Assembly: GCA_022559845.1 (NCBI GenBank)
Contig: CM040118.1
Coordinates: 159,236,331-159,300,330 of the forward strand
Origin: Amorphophallus konjac
Lineage: Eukaryota; Streptophyta; Magnoliopsida; Alismatales; Araceae
Length of the DNA stretch: 64,000 nt
Reading direction: 5' to 3'
Position numbers and translations under genes: made by a program. The notes beneath the pieces were generated by a model. The model searched no databases, was not told the DNA's origin, and was given only the letters and a program-made list of their open reading frames with translations. Below, piece by piece: positions 55,150 to 64,000 of the stretch. Numbering within the stretch: the stretch's first letter is position 1; each line of letters starts with the position of its first letter.

Positions 55150-56403
55150 TCTGAGAGAGAGGGCAGCTTGGGCAGGGCGAGATGCCACTGAACCAGGGAG
55201 AGGGTAGCTTGATCAGGGCGGAGTGCCATTGACCAAGATGAAGTGGTCTAATTAGGGCGGAGTGCCGCTAACCGAGGAATGGGTAGCTCGGCTAGGGCGG
55301 AGTGCCGCTAAACCAAGAAATGAGGTAGCTCGGCTAGGGCGGAGTGCCGTTAGACCAAGAAAGAGATAGCTTGGTTAGGGCGGAGTGCCGCTAGACCAAG
55401 AAGGAGGTAGTTTGGCTAGGGCGGAATGCCACTAGACCAAGAAAGAAGGGTAACTCGGTTAGGGCGGAGTGCCGCTAACCCAAGAAAAGGGTAGCTTGGT
55501 TAGGGCGGAGTGCCATTAGACCAAGGAGGAGGTAGCTTGGTTAGGGCGGAGTGCCACTAGACCAAGGAGAAGGGTAGCTCGGTTAGGACGGAGTGCCGCT
55601 AGACCAAGGAAAAGGGTAGCTCGGTTAGGACGGAGTGCCGCTAGACCAAGGAAGAGGTAGCTCGGTTAGGACAGAGTGTCGCTAGACCAAGGAAAAGGTA
55701 GCTCGGTTAGGACGGAGTGCCGCTAGACCAAGGAAGAGGGTAGCTTGGTTAGGACGGAGTGTCGCTAGACCAAGGAAGAGGTAGCTCGGTTAGGACGGAG
55801 TGCCACTAGACCAAGGAAGAGGTAGCTCGGTTAGGACGGAGTGCCGCTAGACCAAGGAAGAGGTAGCTCGGTTAGGACGGAGTGCCGCTAGACCAAGGAA
55901 AAGGTAGCTCGGTTAGGACGGAGTGCCACTAGACCAAGGAGAAGGTAGCTCGGTTAGGACGGAGTGTCGTTAGACCAAGGAAAAGGTAGCTCGGTTAGGA
56001 CGGAGTGCCACTAGACCAAGGAGAAGGGTAGCTCGGTTAGGACGGAGTGCCGCTAGACCAAGGAAAAGGTAGCTCGGTTAGGACGGAGTGCCGCTAGACC
56101 AAGGAAGAGGTAGCTCGGTTAGGACGGAGTGCCGCTAGACCAAGGAAAAGGTAGCTCGGTTAAGACGGAATGCCACTAGACCAAGGAGAAGGTAGCTCGG
56201 TTAGGACGGAGTGTCGCTAGACCAAGGAAAAGGTAGCTCGGTTAGGACGGAGTGCCACTAGACCAAGGAGAAGGGTAGCTCGGTTAGGACGGAGTGCCGC
56301 TAGACCAAGAAAAGGGTAGCTTGGTTAGGGCGGAGTGCCACTAGACCAAGGAGAAGGGTAGCTCGGTTAGGACGGAGTGCCGCTAGACCAAGGAAGAGGT
56401 AGC
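55150..56403. repeat. 41-bp satellite-like array of element G (about 29 copies)
   Basis: The unit is AGGTAGCTCGGTTAGGACGG followed by AGTGCCGCTAGACCAAGGAA and one or two extra bases. Copies are diverged at the left end (55150-55400) and nearly identical at 55560-56400. It ends 12 bp from the integrase stop at 56415. Confidence 0.93.
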
Positions 56404-56414
56404 TTTTTGCCCGA

Positions 56415-57671
56415 TTACTCGGGGAATATTGGTTGGGCAGCATGATATAGCTTTAGGTGTCTACCGTTGAGTGGTGAGAATTGGATTTCCCCTCGATGGT
56501 TAACAACCATGTAGGCCCCTCCTTCGTAGACCCTATGTATCACATAATCACCCTCCCAATTAGGATTTAGCTTTCCTTTTGGGTTGGACGCCATGACTTC
56601 TCTTTTCTTGACCATGACAAGGTCACCTTTCCTAAATTCTCGTCCTTTTACGAGTTTGTTGAATGCAGTGGCCATGCGGGCCTGATACATCTGGATATTC
56701 TTCTGAGCTTGGAGGCGCTTCCCTTCCAATTCAGCCAATTCTTGTAATCTTCTTTCTGCATTGGTTTGTTCGCCATGGGCCAGGTCATATTGGACAGCCA
56801 CTCTGAGTGACGGGACTTCCAGCTCTAGTGGAACTACTGCCTCTGAGCCGTATACCAGTGAGTATGGCGAGCACCCTGTAGGTGTCTTGAAGACAGTGCG
56901 GTACGCCCACAGAGCTTCATACATCTTTTCTTCCCAGTCCTTCTTATTAGAACTGACGACTTTAGCCAGCAAGGTGCATAAAGTTTTATTGAAGGCTTCT
57001 GCCAATCCATTTGCCTGTGGATTGTAAGGAGTGGAAGTCCTCCATTCGATCTTATACTTTTCGGCGAGCCGATAGATCTTTTGATTTCTGAAATGACTTC
57101 CATTATCAGATATTATCCGGCTGGGGATCCCAAACCGGAAGATAATGTTCTGTTTGATGAATCTGGCGACCAGTTCACCAGTCACTTCTCGTAATGCTAT
57201 AGCTTCCGCCCATCGGGAGAAGTAATCTGTTATTGCCAGTATGTACTTATGTCCGGCCGATGAGGTCGGTAGTGGGCCGACTACATCAGTTCCCCATTGT
57301 GCAAACGGCCAGCTAGGGACTGTAGGGTGCAGAACGGCAGGTGGCCTTCTAGGCACAACAGCATGCTCCTGACATTTCTGGCATGACTTTGCAAACTTGC
57401 AACAGTCTTCAAACATAGTGGGCCAATAGTAGCCCAGCTTCTTGATTTCTATCTTCATCTTAGGGCCAGCTTGATGAGCACCTGTCATCCCAGCATGTAT
57501 TTCTTTCATTGCTTGCCAAGCTTCCTCAGTAGACAGGCATCGGAGCAAAATCTTCTTGCGTGCATCTACCATTATTCGGAACAGAGTTCCATTTCTGAAT
57601 TCATAAGAATCTTTGATCCTTAGAAGTTTCATCTTTTCTTCTCTTTTCTGCGATAGCTGTTGGTGTAAAAA
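56415..57671 (-). CDS. pol: Integrase of element G
   Basis: An open frame of 405 residues (from 57632) in phase with upstream aRNH but separated by a TAG at 57672-57674. The HHCC finger (MKEIHAGMTGAHQAGPKM ... CQKCQEH) is followed by the core: WGTDVVGPLP (first D), IISDNGSHF (second D), ANGLAEAFNK (E). LVYGSEAVVPLELEVPSL follows, then the C-terminal REFRKGDLVMVKKRE and NWEGDYVIHRVYEGGAYM. All catalytic residues are present and no chromodomain follows. If a start within the frame is used this piece could be translated, but normally it is part of the polyprotein. Confidence 0.92.
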   Translation of the reverse strand, partial: FLHQQLSQKREEKMKLLRIKDSYEFRNGTLFRIMVDARKKILLRCLSTEEAWQAMKEIHAGMTGAHQAGPKMKIEIKKLGYYWPTMFEDCCKFAKSCQKCQEHAVVPRRPPAVLHPTVPSWPFAQWGTDVVGPLPTSSAGHKYILAITDYFSRWAEAIALREVTGELVARFIKQNIIFRFGIPSRIISDNGSHFRNQKIYRLAEKYKIEWRTSTPYNPQANGLAEAFNKTLCTLLAKVVSSNKKDWEEKMYEALWAYRTVFKTPTGCSPYSLVYGSEAVVPLELEVPSLRVAVQYDLAHGEQTNAERRLQELAELEGKRLQAQKNIQMYQARMATAFNKLVKGREFRKGDLVMVKKREVMASNPKGKLNPNWEGDYVIHRVYEGGAYMVVNHRGEIQFSPLNGRHLKLYHAAQPIFPE

Positions 57672-58511
57672 CTATTGTAGCAGGTGTTGTCTCCAATCAG
57701 ATGCCTGTTCTGTACTGATCGTGGTGACTTCATTTTCTTCCGGGCAGCCTTCTAGCATGCTGGGGACTTGCCGCCGGTTTATAACAACAATGTTCAGTGT
57801 CTCATCTGGTGGGACTGCTATTGAGCTGGCTAGCTTTGCCAGTGCATCGGCTTGGGCATTATGTCCACGGCCCACATGCTTGAGCTCAATATGATAGAAT
57901 TTCGCCATAAGGCGCACAGCTTTTTGGTGGTAGGGGTTCAACTCCGGCTTTCGCACTTCGAACTCCCCTTGGATTTACTTTATTATCAACATTGAATCCC
58001 CGAATACCTGAAGCATCTGGATACCCATGTTGAGGCTTATACATAGCCCGATTATCAGAGCTTCATATTCAGCTTCATTATTGGTGCAGGGCTTGTTTAT
58101 AGAACAGGAAGTATGCACAACCTCCCCTTCTGGTGATCTTAGCACAATATCGGCTCCGGCCCGTATTCTGGTCTTTCCATCGGAGTCGGTCTCTGTTCTA
58201 GATGCTCCATCAAAGAATAGCTGCCACATAGTTGACTGAGCCTGGCAGGCTTCTAGTGTCTCATCATCGGGTAACTCAGTCCCCAACATATCATTCTCTG
58301 GCACAGGATGCTCTGCGAAGAAATTGGCCACGGCCTGTCCTTTTATTGCCCTCTGGGGTATATATGTGATATCGAATTCCATCAGAATTACTGCCCATTT
58401 GCCCAACCGGCCTTTCAGTACTGGCTGAGTCAGTATGTATTTGAGTGGATCTGCTGCAGATATCAATCTGATTTCATGACAGCATATAGTGCCGGAGCTT
58501 TTTAACGGCAA
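57672..58511 (-). pseudogene. pol: RNase H end and archaeal-type RNase H of element G
   Basis: It opens with ISAADPLKYILTQPVLKGRL and DITYIPQRAIKGQAVANFFA, then the aRNH domain: MWQLFFDGASRTETDSDGKT, NNEAEYEALIIGLCISLNMG, and VFGDSMLIIK, a TAA at 57975-57977, and in the same frame FYHIELKHVGRGHNAQADAL. A frameshift near 58500 separates it from RT/RH. The stop probably reflects CAA-to-TAA. Confidence 0.87.
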
Positions 58512-60501
58512 AGACTAGTGCCAAGCATGTCTTTTCTATATAGGTGTAGCTTTCTTCAGTTCTAATCAGCCTCCGACTCAGGTAGTATAGAGCCTGCTCT
58601 TTGCCTTCTTCATTTATCTGTGCTAGCATTGCCCCCAGGGAACAGTGTGTGGCTGCAATGTACAGTATCAGGGGTCTGCCCTTAATAGGTGCCCCCAGCA
58701 CTGGAGGGGTCTTGAGATATTCTTTCAGCTTCTCAAAGGCTTCCTGACAGCCATCATCCCAGAGGAACGGTACATCTTTCATCATGAGCTTGTGAAAAGG
58801 GTGGCATCTCCCCGACAGATTTGATATGAATCGTCGGATATAGGCCAAACGCCCTTGTAGAGATCTCAGCTCGTGGAGATTCCTTGGTGGAGGGAGCTCC
58901 TGGATAGCTTTAATCTTGGATGGGTCGATCTCAATGCCCCTATGACAGACAATGAACCCAAGGAATTTTCCACTGGACACGCCGAAGGCGCATTTCATAG
59001 GATTCATCTTGAGTTCATATTTGCGCAGCCTCTGGAACACTATTCTCAGGTCTTGCAAATGATCTTCTCTTCTGCTGGTTTTCACCACCAGGTCATCAAT
59101 GTAGCACTCTACTTTCTTGAAGAGCAAATCATCAAAGATCTTTGTCATAGCTCTTTGATAGGTAGCGCCGGTATTCTTAAGGCCGAACGGCATTCTTTTA
59201 TAATGAAATATCCCCTTCGGGGTGCGGAATGCAGTGTGCACTCTGTCTTCTTCAGCAATCCAGATCTTGTTGTATCCGGATGACCCATCCATGAATGACA
59301 GGGCTTCATGGCCAGTGGTTGCATCGATCATGACTTCAGTGATCGGCACTGGGAAATCATCTTTCGGGCAAGCCTTATTCAGGTCCCTGAAATCTACACA
59401 TATTCTGATCTGCCCATTTTTCTTCTTCACGGGCACTATATTGGCCAGCCATGTAGTATACTGGTTCTCTTCAACAAAGCCCACATCAATCAGCTTATCA
59501 ACCTCTTTGTTAATCTGATTTATCAGTTCGGGGCGCATTCTCCTGGAAGGCTGCTTCACAGGGCTTGCCTCTGGGTTTATCGCCAATCGGTGCTGTGCCA
59601 CATCGGAACTCAGTCCTGGCATTTCATCATATGTCCATGCGAAGCAGTCTCGAAATTCTTTCAAAAACTGAATATACTGTTCGTTGACAGCTGGCTCCAG
59701 CAATGCACTGAGGAACGTAGGCCTTGGCTCATCTGCTGACCCCAGATTCACTTCTATCAGCTCATCGACGGTGGCCTGGCCTCCGTCCTCAACTTCGGGT
59801 GGGGCTTCTTGCAAATCAATAAAGCCTCCCGGGATATAATCTTCTTCATTTTCATGATTTTCTGTTTCATTAGATTGGTCATCAGCGGATGCTGGTGCAT
59901 CGTATAAGGCCAATACGGCCGGATTCTGTTCAGTCTGCCCCGAGGACGTGACTGGCTCAGTGGAAAACTTCAAAGTGGAGTCTTCCGTGCTTAGAGGCTC
60001 TTCTGATGTGGGCTCCCCTGAGAGGTCATCATTATGTAGAGCTCGGAATTCTTCTAGAATGCGCCCAAACTCCAGGCACTCCTGCAGCTCTCTGGCTACT
60101 TGATCTTCATCCGGGGTTCCCGTATCAAATTTCGCTTCATCCTGGAACAGATCCTCCTTGCAAGATAGATCCTCCCAGTACCAATCTCTCTTTGTCTCGT
60201 CAGGTGTCCCCGTCCCCGGCTGATTGTCTGGGACTTCATTGTCCACTACGGACTGATAAATGATTTCTTCATCTTCCGAAGGGTATTGGTCATAGTCCAT
60301 CCCGGGGGAATCTTCATGCTGGTAGAAGGCAGAGATGACATCTACCTCAGCTTCATAGTATTCTTGCAGGGTATAACCCAGTCCCGGGTGCTGTGTGATC
60401 TTCCTCAGTTCTTTATTATCTCGAGGTGGATCCCATAGCTCCTTGAATGCTTTCTTCTGGGCTGCAGACTGTATCAATGGCATTTGCATCTTGGAGAACA
60501 T
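58474..60501 (-). pseudogene. pol: Reverse transcriptase and RNase H of element G
   Basis: A 675-residue frame begins just after a TAG at 60502-60504. A long acidic N-terminal extension (about 250 residues) precedes RT: FLKEFRDCFAWTYDEMPGLS, TTWLANIVPVKKKNGQIRIC, FMDGSSGYNKIWIAEEDR, RMPFGLKNTGATYQRAM, and the catalytic YIDDLVVK near 59090. FLGFIVCHRGIEIDPSKIK and RNase H (LILYIAATHCSLGAML, YYLSRRLIRTEESYTYIEKT) follow. The frame breaks near 58500 within RNase H. DGSSGYNKI replaces the more usual DAYSGYNQI. Confidence 0.92.
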
Positions 60502-60747
60502 CTACGAAACCCGTTGAGTAGTGTACTCCAGGCCTGTAATTGGCACCATCCGGTTTGCGGTTTCTTCAGGGATCATGCAATCTTGATCATCTTCTTCGAC
60601 TGCCTCCCCGGTGTAGAATATGATAGGAGGCTCGCAGAAGCGAGGGATTTCCATAGTCTTCAGTGGCAGCACCGTCTGGTATTCTATGCTGGCTATGGGC
60701 TTGACTAGACCCTGAGGAACTTCCACCTGTGTGTATTTTTCTTTCAT
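60502..60747 (-). pseudogene. pol: Linker between protease and reverse transcriptase of element G
   Basis: It encodes VEVPQGLVKPIASIEYQTVL and on to TGLEYTTQRVS, then TAG, in the same frame as RT. It overlaps the upstream Gag-PR frame with a frame change around a run of eight A (sense) near 60740. Ogre elements are known to have an intron between PR and RT, and CACACAG|GTGG here could be its acceptor. Confidence 0.65.
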
Positions 60748-63367
60748 TTTTTTTCAGTATCATCTGGGTGTATGCCAGGAGGAGTGATCCGAGCAAAATC
60801 ACTAGCATAAGAGATGTGAGATACTCCATGCTTTTAATGTAGCCTTTTGGCGGCGGCGGAGACCAGTTTCTTGTCTTCGTCGCCGGCTTTTCCTGGCTGA
60901 GCACAGCTTCTTTTCCTTTATCCTTTTGTGACACCTCAGTGTAGTAGGATGCATCGAGCATATGGCACTCGAACACTTCGAAGGGATGTAGGTCTGCAAA
61001 CACCCTTTCTTCTTTTCCTTCATGGCAGTATTTTATGCATTGGTGTAGTGTGGATGGCACTATCTGATATTCGTGCAGCCACGGTCTTCCCAGCAGGGCC
61101 TTATACGTGGTGTTGGAGTCGATTACATAGAATCGTACCACGGTAGTGAGGTCGCCCAGTGTGAGGTTAAAATCAGCCACCCCCAGAGGTGTTTCACATT
61201 TCTGATTGAACCCTGCAATCTTCATATCTCTGACCTTGGTAAGCTGCAGGTCAAAGTAGTATTTCTGATAGATGCGATAGGGAAGGATATTTACAGCAGC
61301 CCCGGGATCTATCAGTATCCTGCTCAGCGACTGACAGTTCAGGGAGCCCCTCATATACAGCGGTCTGTTGTGACCGGTATTTGGGATTAGCATATCATCT
61401 TCCGTGAAGGTGACCGATGGCCCAGCATTCACTTCTGCCAGGAGTGCTTCACATTGTGCCGGAGACTGCAGGGCATCCACGATTGCTTGGCGAGCTTCTT
61501 CGCTCAGAGAGAGAATTTCCCAGATGGAGAATCTGGTAGGGAGCTTCTTCAGCATTTTCATGACTCGACTGCCCACCCGGACATTAGATAGTCTCATCTC
61601 CTCTGCCCATCGGGGTCTTGGAGGTTCATGTGGTGCCTGTGGCCTTTGCTGCCCAGTCCCAATTTCATCTTTTTCATCGGTCTCCCGGAAGGCTTCTTCT
61701 GTAGCGACTGCCCCTGGTTTTGCTAGAGGGTTACTTTCTTCATTTTCTTCATGCTGTTTCTGCTTTCTAGCTGTTGTCTGCTGGCATTTATTGCTTTTAG
61801 CTGGAGCAGTATGAGCCGGTTGCTCATTCTCTAAGCTGGACAAGAACTCCAGGAACGAAGGGGCTTCATCTGCCTTCTTTTTGTCTTGGTACAGACTGGC
61901 AGGGGGAGGAACCTGGGCACCTCGTATGTCTGGTTCCGGGATTTGATAGGGTTGCTCCCCTCTAAACATAATATTATGGTTGGCTGGTGGTGGGCGCCCC
62001 CATCTTCTCCCAGAACGTGTTGCATGGGCCGAGGTGGAGGCTTCGGCATGGTTAGCTTCTAGCGGGGCGTCGGATGCTTCTGGCTCATCATCCTCCCCGG
62101 GCAAGGAAAAGAGTACCGACAGAGTGTTACATTGTACTGTCGTGACCTTCTTTCCCTTCTTGGACTTGGGTCGTCTCCTCTTCTTCTGGGAATTTGGCTT
62201 TGCTAGCTCCTGCCCCCAGAAGGGTTCATTCTCAGCTTTTTCTTGTTCTGCCTCTGGCTGCTCTTTGATTTTTAATTCTTCGAGCTGTTCCCAGAGTATA
62301 TAGTCTTTCATCAGCAGATGCTTGGGCTTCTTCTGCTCGTACTCATCAAGCTCATTAATATATTGCTGCAGACGCCTGGCTGCAGGGCTTACTTCTTTAT
62401 GTGTAGGGAGGGGAGTTTGTTTCCTCCGGTTGTGAGTAGGGATCCGGATGACTGGTCCAGTCTTAGTTGTATGCCATATTGGCTTTATCGGAGGCGGCTC
62501 GGGCCTTGGGGTAACACCCCGGATAACTGCTCCGCTGGTACTGGCTACAGGAGTCTTCTTTCTGCTTTTTATGGGTATCATCTGCCATCCTTCCTGATCT
62601 TTATGTGGGGTGAGGAAGCAAGCTTCATAGGTATGCCTGGTGCATTCTTCAACGGCTTCCTTGGGCAGCTGTTGGTAGACTGAGATCATATTGGCAGCCA
62701 TTCTCCAGGGTGGAGGCTCATGTGGATGGGGCGGCTTTACCTGATAATCTCCCAGCTGCAGCTCACCTTTCTTGACCATTCCTTCCATGATATCTTTGAA
62801 GACATAACAATCTTCAATTGCGTGCCCCAGCGCACGGTGAAATGGACAGAACAGCGGATCATCTTTCTTTGCTGCATCTGCTGGTCTTTTGGGTTCAGGC
62901 AATGTTACCTTATTGAACTTGTATGCCCAGTTGAACAGTGCGGCCGTCTTATCTTTTGGGAAGGAATATGCTTTTCTCATCTTGTCTCTCAGAGAGACTT
63001 TATCTTTTCTTTCTGCTGTATCTGCCAGCGGGGGAGCTTCATCTGCCCCTTTCTTCCCCTTCTGTTGCTCGAAGGTTCTGAAATCGACGGTGTTGGCCTC
63101 AGAGTGTGATGGCCGTCGCTCATTGGATTTTCCCTTCGGCATGGTGGGGACATTGGCGGTCGGACGCTTGGACAAGAACGTCTCGACTTCTGCCACTATA
63201 TTGTTCAGTCGGTCAAATGTTCTGGCATCTGCACCGATCATTTTTTCTAGCACCTCCCTCCTGAGGCTCTGCTTGCATATCTGCACCGCATCTTCTTGAT
63301 GAGGAGGTCTTCGGCATCTCATGGCTAAGTTCCTCCACCTTTTGATGTAGTCCAGTGCAGTTTCATC
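60587..63367 (-). pseudogene. gag-pro: C-terminal Gag and protease of element G
   Basis: From 63322 (MRCRRPPHQEDAVQIC) a 911-residue frame carries the end of the gag core, the knuckle CPFHRALGHAIEDC near 62860-62815, a long charged region (KKRRRPKSKKGKKVTT) and Q-, E- and P-rich linkers. The aspartic protease follows: LSRILIDPGAAVNILPYRIY, DSNTTYKALLGRPWLHEY and STLHQCIKY, near 61330-61040. D-P-G in place of D-G/T-G is unusual. Near the end a 20-residue hydrophobic run (LTSLMLVILLGSLLLAY) appears, which may be unspliced intron. Upstream, a TAA at 63368-63370 separates it from the Gag N-terminus in the same frame. Confidence 0.87.
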
Positions 63368-64000
63368 TTACTTCTGCCTGGTTGCATATAGCTCTGCTAT
63401 CGTGATTTCCCTTTCCGTGACATGAAATCTGTCGCGGAATTTTCTCTGCATATCAGGCCAATCAACCACTGACCCAGCTGGCAGGCTTGAGTACCATTCA
63501 AAGGCCAACCCAGTGAGGGATGAGCCAAAGAACTTGAGCAGATAAGCTTCATCGACTGCTAGGTCACCCATGATTGTAGTGTAGTAGGCTATATGCTCCC
63601 TAGGGGAGCCTTGGCCATTAAATTTCTCGAACTTCGGCGGCTTACTGACGCCTGGGGGTAGTCTCTTGGCAGCATACTGGGGAAGATACGGTACCTTGTA
63701 CACATCATAGGTACCAGCATCACTACCAGTCTTTTCTGACAGCTTCATTTCCACAATTCTTTCAATCATCTGCTTGTGGGCTACAGCTGGATCTATGTCT
63801 TCTGGAAAGAAGTGAGCTTGTTGCTGGCTGTGAGGAGTTGTCATCACAGTGGCGCCCAAGATGGGCGCGGTAGGCTGTGTCTGAGACACAGAGGGCTAAG
63901 CTACTGTTTGCTGTGGAATAGGTTGGCTCGGTGTCTTGCCCTTATCAGCTAGGAGAGGGTTAGCTGGGATAGCCGTCTCTGCTGAGCTGGATGTCTGCCC
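63368..64000 (-). pseudogene. gag: N-terminal Gag of element G, running off the right edge
   Basis: The frame is open from 63889 down to a TAA at 63368-63370 and continues upstream past another stop (TAG near 63898) to the window edge. It shows a helical, Q- and P-rich N-terminus and then the gag core: PPKFEKFNGQGSPREHIAYY, LLKFFGSSLTGLAFEWYSSL, WPDMQRKFRDRFHVTEREIT. The element's start codon, leader and 5' LTR are beyond the right edge. Confidence 0.87.

Larger units (their letters stand above)
49766..64000 (-). mobile_element. Element G: giant Ogre-like Ty3 element, 3' LTR and 5' end not in the window
   Basis: In sense orientation (right to left) the order is gag, protease, RT, RNase H, aRNH, integrase (to 56415), then a 3.8-kb tandem-repeat region and a spliced gene on the opposite strand. 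More than 14.2 kb is present without either LTR. Great length, a second RNase H, a repeat-rich 3' region and CPFH-type knuckles fit the Ogre/Tat lineage. Most frames have single in-frame stops. Confidence 0.87.

Noticed and set aside
55150..56403. Regular repeat array that could recall a CRISPR
   Set aside because: The units are contiguous 41-bp tandem repeats with no unique spacers, in a plant retroelement.

Overview
The window is nuclear DNA from a flowering plant with a large, repeat-rich genome. It has no bacterial signatures, no rRNA or tRNA gene and no intact ordinary host gene. Almost every base belongs to nested LTR retrotransposons of the Ty3/Gypsy (Metaviridae) superfamily or to one CACTA (En/Spm) DNA transposon. 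The family mix (Tekay/Del-like chromoviruses and Tat/Retand/Ogre-like elements with a second RNase H and antisense genes) is angiosperm. The GC-rich Tat pair would suit a monocot, but the species cannot be read from the sequence.

Layout. (1) 1-32618 is one nest. The host element C (Tekay-like, minus) has its 5' LTR ending at 32618 against host DNA. Element B (Retand/Tat-like, plus, 18243-29494, duplication GGGAT) sits in C's LTR. Element A (same family as B) sits in C's gag; its 3' LTR is 16001-16785. Element D (Tekay-like, minus, 4722-14917, duplication TCAGT) and element E (Ogre/Tat-like, minus, LTR about 2511-4253) both sit in A's antisense gene. (2) 32619-34800 is single-copy-looking DNA with one recognisable host exon, a TPR exon of the HOP/STI1 co-chaperone, and two foldbacks. 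(3) About 34800-45044 is a CACTA transposon with a TNP2-type gene and a TnpA-type gene. The latter holds a tandemly amplified proline-rich exon and a 178-bp intronic satellite. (4) 45048-45891 is a Tekay gag relic (H). (5) 45892-49665 is the 5' half of an Ogre/Tat-like element (F). (6) 49666-49765 is an assembly gap of 100 N. (7) 49766-64000 is a giant Ogre-like element (G, minus) with gag-pro-RT-RH-aRNH-IN, a 3' region full of tandem repeats, and a spliced antisense gene whose five exons keep one open frame.

How the parts work together. Each LTR element supplies a promoter (TATA boxes seen in the LTRs of A-F), a primer-binding site, Gag, and a polyprotein for copying and integration. Nearly all pol frames carry in-frame stops or frameshifts, so these copies are dead or need help in trans. 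The Tat-type elements also carry a gene on the opposite strand near their 3' end: a 'putative gypsy type transposon' family gene in A and B, and an unrelated coiled-coil gene in G.

The least expected signals are: a roughly 60-nt leader motif with a covarying stem-loop shared by four retroelement families; arrays of short inverted repeats built around GACGCC/GGCGTC in several LTRs; the open five-exon antisense gene of G; and the exon-intron amplification inside the CACTA gene.
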